Shown here piece after piece: positions 17,599 through 27,080 of a stretch of DNA of 64,000 bases. This DNA is from Marinobacter nanhaiticus D15-8W (GTDB lineage: Bacteria; Pseudomonadota; Gammaproteobacteria; Pseudomonadales; Oleiphilaceae). Position 1 is the first letter of the stretch. Each line of letters opens with the position of its first letter. The notes beneath the pieces were generated by a model. That model ran no database searches, was not told where the DNA came from, and saw nothing but the letters and a program-made list of their open reading frames with translations. Both the position numbers and the translations under genes were made by a program. The DNA lies in assembly GCF_036511935.1 (NCBI RefSeq), contig NZ_AP028878.1:4836001-4900000 (forward strand), in the 5' to 3' direction.

Positions 17599-19323
17599 TC
17601 ACTCCACCGCAACTTCACTCACGTTGATCGTATAGAGCGTAGTCGTGCCGCTGACTTCGTTGCCGACCGCCAACAAAGGCTGACCCGTGGGGCTGTTGTC
17701 CGAAGGAATGAATACCAGTCCTTCCGGCCCCAGGTCTCCTGCCATGCCAGCCTCGAGATCCGTTTGCGAAACAGAGAAATCACGGTTGTTCAGGTACTGT
17801 ACAAACTTCGGAGATTGCGGGTCCGTGATGTCGTACACCACGATGCCGCCAACGCGCTCCAGGCCGATAAACGCAAAGGTCTGGTCATTGATTTTGCCCA
17901 GTGCCAGCCCTTCAGGTTCAGGCCCCTTGTCGTCGGAGCGATTGTCGAAGCTGTTCTCGTCGTTATTGCCGTTGAAAAACTCCGGTAGCTGTTCCGCCGT
18001 AATGGTTTCGAAGTCGCTGCCGCTGTCGTAAACCAGGGTGCCATCCTCCGCCCAGATGGAGAACGAGCGCGTACCGTAGGCATAAAGCGTATCGAACTCG
18101 CAGTTGGCAAGCGCGTCATCCTTGTAGTTTCCGGCGCCGGCGGAATAGGGGTCACAGTTGTTGCTGATGCCCATGGTCCAGCTCGTATTGAGCCGGCCCA
18201 GTTGGTGGTCCTCCTGGAGATCCGGCAGCTCATCGAAGGCGCCCGCTGCCAACGTCAGATCCTTGATCCGGACCTCTTCGCTGAATCCGCCGTAGTCGCG
18301 CGAATCCCCCTCATTGGCCGTCACGTAATAGGCAGCCCCGCCTACGCTATAACTGGCGATCGAGTCAGGCTGATACATGCCCAGAACCGGCCAGTTGGCG
18401 ATACGGATGGCCCCATCGTCATCGATCTCGTTGAGATCCCGGTTGCTGGGGTCGAGCTCGTTGCCCGTCACGCTGTGGTCCTTGTATCCGAGCGGGAGAA
18501 CCGCACTTATAGATTGGGTCGCAAGGTCAACCTCCGCAACCGCGTTGTTCTCCTGCAAGGTCACCCAGGCTTTCGCGCCGTTGGGCGCTACTGCGATGTA
18601 CTCAGGCTCAAAGTCCTGTGAAGCCGATGCGCCAGGGCCAAAAATACGGATACCTTGTTCACGAAGTTCGGCTTCCTTCCCGTCATAAGCCCGGAAATCA
18701 GCGGTAGCCACCGTGGCAGAAGCAACCCCATTGGTCAGGTCGATAATACTGACAGAGCCCTCGGGATCGTTGGCGTAGTCATCGCTCGGCTCGCCCTCGT
18801 TGGCTACAAGGATCTTCGACCCGTCAGGCGTGAAGGTGAGCATGTCCGGCAAAGCGCCAACAGTGACTTCTCCTACCTTATTCAGGTCTGTCGTGTTGTA
18901 GAAAACGACTTTGCCCGGATCCTGTTTCACGACAGCCTCGATAGCGACAGCAACCAGCCCCTCATGGACCGCTACGCTATTGGCACTGGCCCCCTCAGCG
19001 GAGGCGTCGATGGTATCGAGCAATGAGGGCATTGCGGGATCGTTGGCATCCAGTACGTCTACGGTGACGTCTGCGGAGTTCACGACGAACAGGCGTTTAT
19101 TGGCCGCATCGTATGCAACGATCTCTGCAGCTCCCCCATCGAAGATTCCGGTATTGTAGGTACCCGCTACTTCCAGTTCGAGGGAAACCTGCGTGACCTG
19201 GTCATCATTGCCATTGGAGGGCTCATCATCGTCATCGTCGTCGCTACAGGCTGTCAGGCCCAAAGTAGCCGCGAGGATTGCGCAAGCCAGCAGGTTCTTT
19301 TTTGTGATCCATTCATTCGTCAT
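17599..19323 (-). CDS. Choice-of-anchor I family lipoprotein (beta-propeller)
   Basis: This protein of about 574 residues starts at 19323, where the signal peptide and lipobox LTAC appear at the correct distance; the longer frame to 19401 is unlikely. An aspartate-rich stretch (SDDDDDDE) follows the lipid cysteine. The body has repeated beta-propeller-like units such as PDMLTFTPDGSKILVANEGEP, EYIAVAPNGAKAWVTLQENNA and PEGLALGKINDQTFAFIGLE, typical of choice-of-anchor I proteins near alkaline phosphatases. The function is not established; a surface-exposed extracellular role is likely. Confidence 0.78.
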   Translation of the reverse strand: MTNEWITKKNLLACAILAATLGLTACSDDDDDDEPSNGNDDQVTQVSLELEVAGTYNTGIFDGGAAEIVAYDAANKRLFVVNSADVTVDVLDANDPAMPSLLDTIDASAEGASANSVAVHEGLVAVAIEAVVKQDPGKVVFYNTTDLNKVGEVTVGALPDMLTFTPDGSKILVANEGEPSDDYANDPEGSVSIIDLTNGVASATVATADFRAYDGKEAELREQGIRIFGPGASASQDFEPEYIAVAPNGAKAWVTLQENNAVAEVDLATQSISAVLPLGYKDHSVTGNELDPSNRDLNEIDDDGAIRIANWPVLGMYQPDSIASYSVGGAAYYVTANEGDSRDYGGFSEEVRIKDLTLAAGAFDELPDLQEDHQLGRLNTSWTMGISNNCDPYSAGAGNYKDDALANCEFDTLYAYGTRSFSIWAEDGTLVYDSGSDFETITAEQLPEFFNGNNDENSFDNRSDDKGPEPEGLALGKINDQTFAFIGLERVGGIVVYDITDPQSPKFVQYLNNRDFSVSQTDLEAGMAGDLGPEGLVFIPSDNSPTGQPLLAVGNEVSGTTTLYTINVSEVAVE

Positions 19324-19482
19324 CGTAAACGCCTCGTCCGGGAAGTGAGCAAGCAAACGAAAATCCCACCCGACGCTATGCGCGACACATGACAATTGCA
19401 TGACTGGTGCAAGTCAGGACGATGACGTTTCCGTGACAGGACCCCGCGGATCTATACGGGAAGACGAGGGAAAGCAAAAACA

Positions 19483-19507
19483 AAAACCCCCGCGAGGTGC
19501 GGGGGTC
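19483..19507 (-). terminator. Rho-independent terminator of dps
   Basis: Read on the minus strand, CCCCGCACCTCGCGGGG forms a stem and is followed by a T-rich tract (GTTTTTGTTTTT). It lies about 35 bases after the dps stop codon. Confidence 0.8.
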
Positions 19508-19539
19508 GAACAGACGGCCTCATTATTCAGGCAGCTGGG

Positions 19540-20013
19540 TTACTCGCCCAGATAGGAGCGATACATCCAGACTGTCTTCTCTTGCTGGGAGATGTAATCG
19601 CTCATCAGGGCGACAGTGCCCTCATCATCCGCTTCGCCGGCAGTATTGAGGATATCGCGCTGCTTGCGGATCAGCTTGGCAAAGCTTTCCACAATAAAGC
19701 CAACCGCCTGCTTGCCATCACTGACGTCCTTGCGCTCTTCAACATCTGAACGCTCGATGTAGGTGCTATAGGCGTGTGCCGGACGATGGCCCAGGGTCAG
19801 GATGCGCTCGGCCACTTCGTCGATCTTCAGTAGCAGGTCGTCGTACAGCTCCTCGAACTTGGCGTGCAGTTCGAAGAAGTTGTCGCCCTTGATGTTCCAG
19901 TGGTAGCCACGAACGTTCATATAGAAGATCTGGTAGTTGGACAGCAGATCGTTCAGGTCGTTGGCGAGCTGTTCCGTTTTTCCCGTATCAAGACCAAGCA
20001 GATTCGTACTCAT
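19540..20013 (-). CDS. dps: Dps family ferritin-like DNA-binding protein
   Basis: The protein stores iron and protects DNA from oxidative damage in a dodecameric shell. All ferroxidase-site residues are at the expected spacing: His38, His50, Asp65 and Glu69 in the blocks YHWNIKGDNFFELH and LLKIDEVAERIL. The length of 157 residues is normal. It ends with its own terminator. The upstream region holds a 19-bp palindrome (20140-20158). Confidence 0.93.
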   Translation of the reverse strand: MSTNLLGLDTGKTEQLANDLNDLLSNYQIFYMNVRGYHWNIKGDNFFELHAKFEELYDDLLLKIDEVAERILTLGHRPAHAYSTYIERSDVEERKDVSDGKQAVGFIVESFAKLIRKQRDILNTAGEADDEGTVALMSDYISQQEKTVWMYRSYLGE

Positions 20014-20139
20014 CAGGTAGCTCCTTCTAGTCAGTTTGGATTTGAGCTTGCTTACAGCTTATTACGTCGCAGCCGGATAAAAAGTTTATTGACCGTATTA
20101 TTTCAATAGGGTCGCGCTATGCCTTTTCAAGCTATATAA

Positions 20140-20158
20140 CTGAAATTTCACATTTCAG
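20140..20158. promoter_or_regulatory. Palindrome between dps and the DUF2061 gene
   Basis: The perfect inverted repeat CTGAAAT-TTCAC-ATTTCAG lies between the divergent genes and could be an operator for either. No known regulator site was matched. Confidence 0.4.
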
Positions 20159-20171
20159 CTGATACAGGACC

Positions 20172-20185
20172 TTGATCGAGATCAA
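20172..20185. promoter_or_regulatory. FNR/Anr-type binding site
   Basis: TTGAT-CGAG-ATCAA is a perfect match to the TTGAT-N4-ATCAA consensus of FNR/Anr regulators. It lies 110 bp before the DUF2061 start and 159 bp before the dps start, so oxygen limitation may control one or both genes. Confidence 0.6.
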
Positions 20186-20294
20186 GGCCAATTGATAGTC
20201 GCCTGCTATTAAAACAAGAAATTCAATTTACTTACCAATGATTCTCAGTTTCGTTTTAATTGAGCACAGGACGTTGTTCATAGCGGAGTTGATC

Positions 20295-20588
20295 ATGAGT
20301 GTACTCAAGCTGTTTTTCCATAACCACGGAGCGGAGGGCGATCACTCGCTGACCAAGACGATCACCTTCGCGTGTACTCACTTCACTGTCGCCTTCACCG
20401 TGGCCTATCTGCTGACGGGCGACATCATCATCGGCAGCCTGATCGCCATGGTCGAGCCAGCGATCAATACGGTGGCCTACTTCTTTCACGAGAAGCTGTG
20501 GAATCGTCGGACTCAAGGTCGTCGCACCCCCGGGGACCATAACCAAGGTAGCTCCGTGGAGCAGACGCCGAAGGTCACTGCGGCATAA
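20295..20588 (+). CDS. DUF2061 small membrane protein
   Basis: This 97-residue protein matches the DUF2061 pattern: KTITFACTHFTVAFTVAYLLTG, then IGSLIAMVEPAINTVAYFFHEKLW. It has two membrane segments. The ATG at 20295 gives the family-like N-terminus; an ATG 57 bases upstream exists. The function is unknown. It stands downstream of the FNR/Anr-type site and is closed by its own terminator. Confidence 0.85.
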   Translation: MSVLKLFFHNHGAEGDHSLTKTITFACTHFTVAFTVAYLLTGDIIIGSLIAMVEPAINTVAYFFHEKLWNRRTQGRRTPGDHNQGSSVEQTPKVTAA

Positions 20589-20635
20589 TCTGGCCGACCA
20601 TTCCTGAGCACTTTCTCCGAAATTTTCCCCTGCTG

Positions 20636-20658
20636 CCCGCCTTCGAGCGGGCTTTTTT
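20636..20658 (+). terminator. Rho-independent terminator of the DUF2061 gene
   Basis: GCCCGCCTTCGAGCGGGC is a stem-loop followed by TTTTTT, about 47 bases after the stop codon. Confidence 0.85.
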
Positions 20659-20764
20659 ATATCTCGCTGCAAAGGCCTACGGCCCCACCTACCTGTGAGA
20701 ACGCTCGCCGGCGTTCACCGCAAACGTCCCGATCAACGACAGGTTTATTGACTCGTTAATTAAT

Positions 20765-20783
20765 TCTAATGATAATCGTTTGC
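20765..20783. promoter_or_regulatory. Fur box of the haem uptake operon
   Basis: The sequence matches the 19-bp Fur consensus (GATAATGATAATCATTATC) at 14 positions and contains an intact AATGATAATC core. It sits 29 bp before the receptor start, so iron should repress the operon. Confidence 0.75.
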
Positions 20784-20811
20784 ATTCGTATTATTTATAA
20801 CGGAGTAAGCC

Positions 20812-22867
20812 ATGTTGTGCCGAGGGAATCGCCTGCACCATCCGGCGGCGGGGAGTGCCTTGTTATGCCTGTTGTTCACCGGGTCCCCCGTTCTTGCCGC
20901 CGAAGCGTCGGCGCCAATGGTCGCGGACAGCAGCCTCTACCTGGACGAACTGGTCGTGACCGGTACCCGCACACCACGCAAGGTGAGCGACACGCCGGTG
21001 CGCACGGAGGTTGTTTCCGAAGAGGAGATCCGCAATACGCACGCCCATACCATCAAGGAAGCGTTGGACTACGCGCCCGGCGTGCTCTTGCGGCAGATCC
21101 ATGGTAAGGCAGGCTATGAAGTCTGGATGCAGGGCTTCAATGCGGACCGCGTCAGCATCCTGATCGACGGCCTGCCCCTGACTGCGACCACCGGTTCCTC
21201 AGTCGACGTCACTCAAATCGACACCCTGGACATCGAACGCATCGAGATCGTTAAAGGCGCTGTTTCCGCCCAATACGGCAGTTCGGCCATGGGCGGTGTG
21301 GTGAACATCATCACCCGGCCGATCGACGAGGGGGTTTCTGGCAAGGTGATCCTCGATGGCGGTACTTATGGGGACCAGAACCCCAGCGGAGAGGAATGGG
21401 ACTTCGCCCGCCGCAATGGGCAGGCCACCATCGATCTGGGCGGCGAACAGTTGCGCTACCGGATGTCGGTTTCCCGGCAGGAAACCGATGGTATCGATCC
21501 CGAACCGGACACCTGGGAGCAGCCCGGCGATGCCGTGGAGCGAACCTACGTCGCCAACCGGCTGGAATGGCTGCCCGCCGAAGGTCATCGCATTTACGGC
21601 CAGGTAAGCTACTTTCGCGAAGATGCCCGCTCGCGCTATCTACTCATAAGCCCAGGAAATGCCCCGGACAACGCTGCCAAGGACGAGCTCGCCGAACGCT
21701 GGCGCGGAGCCCTTGTCGGCCAGCATACCCCCTTGAGCGGTCCCGAGTGGCACTGGAGCCTGCTGCATGAAAATCTCGAGGACGACACCAACAAGTACAC
21801 GGCCGACGCGAGCTTCGACAATCGGGACGCGACCCATACCCGCTCCCAAGCGTCTGGCTGGACGCAATTCGAACCGCTGGACAATCATCAGTTGCAGTTG
21901 GGTACGGATCTTCGCCACACCAGCCTCGAACAATACAAGGACGGCGTATCTGAACTGATTGACGAGGGCGAATTCACGCAGAACAGCAAGGAACTCTGGC
22001 TGCAGGATACCTGGTTTGCCGGCCCCCGATGGGAATGGGTTCCTGGCCTGCGCTTCCAGCATGATTCCGATTTCGGCGATCACTTCGCACCCAAGCTCAA
22101 TGCCCGCTATGACCTCTTCGAAAGCGACAACGTCAACATGTACCTGCGGGGCGGCTGGGGTGTCGGGTATCGCGTGCCCAACCTCAAGGAACGCTACTAC
22201 CTGTTTGACCACAGCCAACTGGGCTACATCGTCAACGGCAATCCGGACCTGGAACCGGAAGAATCCGACAGTTACCAGCTCGGTTGGGGTATGTCCTACC
22301 GGAACACCGCCTGGTTCGAGGTCAATGCCTACCTCAATAACATCGATCAACTGATCCAGACCGAGGTGGATTGGGATGCGACCGCGGAACGGGCCGATAG
22401 CGTGCAGGTATACCGCTACACCAACGTGGAACGTGCCCGGACCCAGGGTTTCGAGGTGACTGCGGGCTGGCAGTTCCACCCGGGCTGGAAGCTCTCTGCC
22501 GGTTACAGGTTACACCTACCTGGATGCCGAAGATCGCGACACCGGCGAGCCCCTCACCCGACGGCCCGAGCACCAAGGCACATTTTCGCTGGATGGCCTG
22601 ACACCCTTACCGGGCCTGGCCTGGCTGATCCGTGTTCGCAGCCAGAGCGACGAGCTCGTCGACGTCCAGAACGATCTGGAATCCCCCGGTTTCACGACGA
22701 TCGACCTGAAGCTGAACCAGGACCTCGGCGACAGCCTGCGTCTGTTCGGCGGGGTCAACAACCTCACGGATAAACAACGCAACTTCGATAACGCCAGCGA
22801 TTTCGGCCCAGTCTCCGGACGCTACATCTACGCCGGCGTGACCCTGGGCTTCGGCAAACCGCTGTGA
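20812..22867 (+). pseudogene. TonB-dependent haem receptor, frameshifted by a 7-bp duplication
   Basis: The outer-membrane receptor begins with a signal peptide, a TonB box (DELVVTG) and a plug domain, and has the haem-receptor features YRVPNLKERYY, a histidine in FDHSQ, and NPDLEPE (NPNL-like). At 22501-22514 the heptamer GGTTACA is tandemly repeated. This shifts the frame at about codon 564, and the wrong frame runs to a stop at 22773. Removing one copy restores GYTYLDAED and the normal beta-barrel end at 22867, giving 682 residues. The cause may be a true mutation, phase variation or a sequencing artefact. Confidence 0.85.
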
Positions 22868-22934
22868 CGCCAGACAGTTTCCAACCGACCACGTGCAACA
22901 ACAAGACAACCTTCACTCATAAAGGAAAGACATC

Positions 22935-24080
22935 ATGATCCACTCACGTTCCATTCTTTCGCTGGCGGCTACGGCCCTTCTGCTCGCAGGTTGTGGCGGA
23001 GGCAGCAGCAGTAATGACATCTCCGACGACGGCGGCAATTCGGGCGGCGATGACCAGCAGGCCGGCGTGACCACCCGGCAGCTCGATGCCAGCGATGCTT
23101 CCACACCCGTTTACCTGAATCTCGACACCGGCGAAACGGTGGCGCTGACGCCCCAGGAAGCTGCGGCATCAACGGATTGGCACTTGGCGTTTCTACGCAT
23201 GGGCATCCAGTTGAACAGTGGCGCGTCGGGCCTCGGGCATGTGGTTGGCGCTGTCGGCGCGGAGCAGGCGGATTTCTATGACGACGAGGGTAACCCAAAC
23301 ACCAGTGTCTTCCTGAATGCGACGGCTGACAGTGAGCTGGAACATCTGCTGGCCGAGATGACCCAACCCTCAAACTGGACCGACGAAGCGGTGACCAGTC
23401 AATTCGCCGACGACTGGTACGTCTATGATTTCGCCACCCATACCGTCTCCGCGAATAGCAATAATGGCTGGCTGGTGCGCTCAGGTGAGGGTGATAGCTA
23501 TGCACGAATGCAGGTTACGGCCTTCGATATGGACACTTACACGATTGAGTTCGACGTCCAGCCAGCAGCCCAGTCAACGTTCACGACATCGGCCACCTTT
23601 ACGGGCACGCTCCCGAGTGGCTCCGGCGAACTCTGTTTTGACTTTGATGCAAATGCAATGGCGGACTGCAGCACAACAGCGTGGGACCTCAAGCTGGGCT
23701 ACGGTGCCCGAACCCTTTACCTGCGCAGCAACAGCGGCCCATCCGGTAACGGTGATGGCGGCGTCTTCGGAGCCTTCGAATGGGCTGAACTCGACACCTA
23801 CACCAGTGCAACCCTCACGCCTGCCGGGGAGTCAATCGCACGGTTATACAATGCGGACGCAACTGGAGGCATCTTCGTGGACAGTTCCTGGTATGCCTAC
23901 AACCTGCAGGGCACACACAAACTCTGGCCCAACTACCGCGTCTACCTGATCGACACCGACAGCACCGACGATACCTCACCCATCTACGGCCTTCAGGTCA
24001 TTGGCTACTACAACGACGCGGGAACCAGCGGCTACCCGCGAATTCGCTGGAAAACCGTCGAACTGACCCCGGCAAACTGA
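22935..24080 (+). CDS. HmuY family haem-binding lipoprotein
   Basis: This 381-residue lipoprotein has a signal peptide with lipobox LAGC (cysteine 20), a glycine/serine/asparagine linker, then HmuY-like features: STDWHLAFLRMGIQLN, and a second half with STTAWDLKLGYGARTLYLRSN and IYGLQVIGYYND. HmuY proteins capture haem at the surface and pass it to a TonB receptor. The gene follows the receptor by 67 bp and precedes hmuS, which supports a haemophore-like role. Confidence 0.75.
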   Translation: MIHSRSILSLAATALLLAGCGGGSSSNDISDDGGNSGGDDQQAGVTTRQLDASDASTPVYLNLDTGETVALTPQEAAASTDWHLAFLRMGIQLNSGASGLGHVVGAVGAEQADFYDDEGNPNTSVFLNATADSELEHLLAEMTQPSNWTDEAVTSQFADDWYVYDFATHTVSANSNNGWLVRSGEGDSYARMQVTAFDMDTYTIEFDVQPAAQSTFTTSATFTGTLPSGSGELCFDFDANAMADCSTTAWDLKLGYGARTLYLRSNSGPSGNGDGGVFGAFEWAELDTYTSATLTPAGESIARLYNADATGGIFVDSSWYAYNLQGTHKLWPNYRVYLIDTDSTDDTSPIYGLQVIGYYNDAGTSGYPRIRWKTVELTPAN

Positions 24081-24097
24081 TCGCGGAGACTGAGAAC

Positions 24098-25192
24098 ATG
24101 CAAATCGAAGCAACGATGCCGGACCCCCTGGCCGAACGCTGGGCTGCACTCCGGGCCGACAATCCAGGTCTACGCATCCGGCAGGCTGCCAGCGAACTGA
24201 ACGTTAGCGAACTGGAACTCCTGCTATGCCGGGAGCCCGGTGAGGTCCAGCCGCTCAAGCCTGAATTCCCGGCAATGCTGGAAACGATGAAAACGGTGGG
24301 CGAAGTGATGATCCTCGCCCGCAATGAGTCGGTGGTACATGAGGTCACCGGCGTCTTCGCAGAATTCCGCACCTCCAGTTCCGGCGCGATGGGATTGGCC
24401 GTCGGCCAGATTGACGTCCGGGTGTTCTTCCGCAACTGGGCGCACGGTTTCCGGGTAATGGAACAGGTACGCTCGGGTAACCGGGAAAGCCTGCAGTTCT
24501 TCGACGCCCATGGCCAGGGGGTGCAGAAGATCTACCGAACGGACAGGACCGACACCGCGGGCTGGCAGGCGCTGCTGACCCGATTCCTGGAAGCAACCCC
24601 CGTGACCCCGTCCCTCGAACCCCCAAGACCTCCCCTGAACCGGGTGGACCGCGAATCGGTGGATGCCGAAGCCCTGCGGCGGGACTGGTTGGCCCTGAAG
24701 GATACCCACCACTTCAACGCCATGCTCAAGCGACATAATACGGACCGCCTCACTGCGTTGGAATTGATCGGTACCGACCAGGCCTTGCGCCTGGACACGC
24801 CGGACGCAGACGCTGCGGACGAGAGCGGGTATTCTGTGCTCGAACGGCTGCTGCGCCAGGTCAGCGCCAGCCAGTGTCCGATTATGGTGTTCGTCGGCAA
24901 TCCGGGTATCGTGCAGATTTTCACCGGTCCGGTTTCCAGGATCGTGCCCACCGGCCCCTGGGTCAATGTGCTCGACCCGGGATTCAACCTCCACGCCAAC
25001 GTCCGTTCGATCAGCCAATGGTGGCGCGTGCGCCGTCCGACGACCGATGGCGTGGTAACCTCCGTGGAAGGCTACGACGCCGAAGGTGAGCTGGTGCTGA
25101 CGCTGTTTGGCGAGCGCAAACCCGGCCAGCGGGAAGACGAGCGATGGCAACAGGAAGTTCAGACACTGGAGAGCACGTTAGTATGCAATTGA
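24098..25192 (+). CDS. hmuS: Haem-degrading/binding protein HmuS (HemS family)
   Basis: This 364-residue cytoplasmic protein has the duplicated HemS/ChuX fold: an N-terminal repeat with LETMKTVGEVMILARNESVV and GVQKIYRTD, and a C-terminal repeat with CPIMVFVGNPGIVQIFTGPV and NVLDPGFNLHANV. Family members bind haem after import and release iron or hand it to a carrier. It overlaps hmuT by 10 bases, which indicates translational coupling. Confidence 0.88.
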   Translation: MQIEATMPDPLAERWAALRADNPGLRIRQAASELNVSELELLLCREPGEVQPLKPEFPAMLETMKTVGEVMILARNESVVHEVTGVFAEFRTSSSGAMGLAVGQIDVRVFFRNWAHGFRVMEQVRSGNRESLQFFDAHGQGVQKIYRTDRTDTAGWQALLTRFLEATPVTPSLEPPRPPLNRVDRESVDAEALRRDWLALKDTHHFNAMLKRHNTDRLTALELIGTDQALRLDTPDADAADESGYSVLERLLRQVSASQCPIMVFVGNPGIVQIFTGPVSRIVPTGPWVNVLDPGFNLHANVRSISQWWRVRRPTTDGVVTSVEGYDAEGELVLTLFGERKPGQREDERWQQEVQTLESTLVCN

Positions 25193-26046
25193 GGAAGATC
25201 ATCGGCCTGGCCGCGATACTCATACTGGGGTGGGCGGGTGCCAAAGCGGCCGCCGAACCCCGCATCGTAAGTGCCGACGGCGCCATTACGGAAACCATTG
25301 TTGCGCTGCACGCTACCGACCTTCTGGTCGGTGTGGACACCACCAGCCAGTATCCACCGCAGGTCATCGCCGGGTTGCCCAAAATCGGCTACCTGCGGGC
25401 CCTACCGTTGGAAGGCGTACTCTCGCTCAAGCCCACCCGGCTGATCACCACGGAGGAAGCCGGTCCGGATGTAACGCTGGACGGCCTCGGCGAGGCCGGG
25501 GTCGACGTAGTCGAGCTGCCCGTTGCCTGGGATGTTGATGCCGCTCTGGAGCGCATTCGCCGCGTGGGTGACTTGGTCGACCAGCAGGACCAGGCCAATG
25601 AGCTGGCGAACCGGATGGCGGCGGCTATCGACAAGGTCCAGACGTCTATGGCCAATAAGACGGACGCACGTGTACTGGTCCTGCTTGCGGCCGGCGACCA
25701 TGGCGTTATGCTTGCGGGCAAGGAAACTGCCGCGGACGCGCTGCTCGAGACCCTGGGTCTGCGCAACGCACTGGATGACGTGAGCGGTTACAAACCCGCC
25801 AGCCGTGAAGCCTTGTTGGTTGCCGATCCGGATGCCATTGTCATCGCGGAGGCGCGGCCCGGCCAGTTCCAGCCTGCGGACTGGCCTGCCCTGATCCATC
25901 TCAAGGCCTGGGAGGACGGCCATCGGGTCACCGCCAACGCGATGCTTCTGCTAGGCTTTGGTCCGCGCCTGCCCGAGGCCATGCAGACCATCGCTGCTAT
26001 CGTGCCCGAATCCACTGCGGCAAACGATACGGCCCATGCACACTGA
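25183..26046 (+). CDS. hmuT: Haem ABC transporter substrate-binding protein HmuT
   Basis: This 287-residue protein has an N-terminal signal peptide and the class III binding-protein pattern: RIVSADGAITETIVALHATDLLVGVDTTSQYP, then LPKIGYLRALPLEGVLSLKPTRLI. It carries haem across the periplasm to HmuUV. The start at 25183 overlaps the end of hmuS and begins the signal peptide. Confidence 0.9.
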   Translation: MQLRKIIGLAAILILGWAGAKAAAEPRIVSADGAITETIVALHATDLLVGVDTTSQYPPQVIAGLPKIGYLRALPLEGVLSLKPTRLITTEEAGPDVTLDGLGEAGVDVVELPVAWDVDAALERIRRVGDLVDQQDQANELANRMAAAIDKVQTSMANKTDARVLVLLAAGDHGVMLAGKETAADALLETLGLRNALDDVSGYKPASREALLVADPDAIVIAEARPGQFQPADWPALIHLKAWEDGHRVTANAMLLLGFGPRLPEAMQTIAAIVPESTAANDTAHAH

Positions 26047-27073
26047 GGACGTCCGGCGAATGCCGACACCGGTCAGCTATGCGGTGTTGCTGGCCATCCT
26101 GCTGGTCGCTGCTGTGTTGGCCCTCTCCAGCGGCGCCTACCCCGTAGCCATCGAAGACCTGCTGAAGATGATGGCCGGCATCACGCCGAATGACCCAACG
26201 GCGGAGCTGGTGCTGTGGGATATTCGCATGCCCCGGCTGCTGTTGGGACTACTGACGGGCGCCGTTTTGGCGGTGTCCGGCGCGCTGCTGCAGGGTCTGT
26301 TCCGTAACCCCCTGGCCGATCCCGGTTTGATCGGTGTTTCCAGCGGAGCCGCATTGGCTGCCGTTGCGGTCATTGTATTGGGCGGCAGTGGTTTGGCGAG
26401 TTGGACGGCGTTGGCCGGTCGCTGGTCCCTGCCCCTGGCGGCGTTTATCGGCGGCAGCGTCACCACGTTGCTGGCCTGGCGCATCGCCAGCCGTCAGGGC
26501 CAGACCAGCGTCGCGCTGTTGCTGCTGGCCGGTATCGCCATCAACGCCATTGCCGGCGCCGGGACGGGCCTGCTCACCTTCTATGCGGATGACAACGCCC
26601 TGCGCTCCCTGACCTTTTGGACCATGGGCAGCCTGGCCCATGCCCGGTGGGAAGACCTCTGGCTGGCGGGTCCCTGGATGCTCATCACGCTGATCATCGC
26701 GCCGCTACTGGCCCGCCCGCTTGATGCTTTCTTGTTGGGAGAGCCAGTGGCCGGTCATATGGGGTATTCGACCGCCTGGGTGAAGCGCGGCGCTATTGCC
26801 CTGGCGGCCCTGGGCGTCGGCGCGGCAGTCGCGGTGACAGGGCTGATAGGCTTTGTCGGGTTAGTGATTCCTCACTTGCTCCGACAGATCTTCGGTGCCG
26901 GACATCGCCTGTTGCTGCCGGCTTGCGCCCTGGGCGGTGGCGCCTTGCTGGTGCTGGCCGACTGCCTGGCGCGTGTCGTGGTTGCTCCGGCGGAATTACC
27001 CATCGGCCTGATGATGGCGCTGTTGGGTGGCCCTTTCTTCCTGATGCTGTTGATGCGTAATCGATTTGCCTGA
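26036..27073 (+). CDS. hmuU: Haem ABC transporter permease HmuU
   Basis: This FecCD-family permease has about nine or ten membrane segments and the blocks LWDIRMPRLLLGLLTGAVLAVSGALLQGLFRNPLADP and GLIGFVGLVIPHLLR. The start at 26036 overlaps the hmuT stop; an ATG at 26060 is also plausible. It forms the haem channel with HmuV. Confidence 0.9.
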   Translation: MHTEDVRRMPTPVSYAVLLAILLVAAVLALSSGAYPVAIEDLLKMMAGITPNDPTAELVLWDIRMPRLLLGLLTGAVLAVSGALLQGLFRNPLADPGLIGVSSGAALAAVAVIVLGGSGLASWTALAGRWSLPLAAFIGGSVTTLLAWRIASRQGQTSVALLLLAGIAINAIAGAGTGLLTFYADDNALRSLTFWTMGSLAHARWEDLWLAGPWMLITLIIAPLLARPLDAFLLGEPVAGHMGYSTAWVKRGAIALAALGVGAAVAVTGLIGFVGLVIPHLLRQIFGAGHRLLLPACALGGGALLVLADCLARVVVAPAELPIGLMMALLGGPFFLMLLMRNRFA

Positions 27074-27080
27074 GTGACTC

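Noticed and set aside
22515..22773. The alternative C-terminus of the haem receptor in the shifted frame
   Set aside because: The sequence is arginine- and proline-rich and unlike a barrel end, while the other frame gives a normal receptor end.
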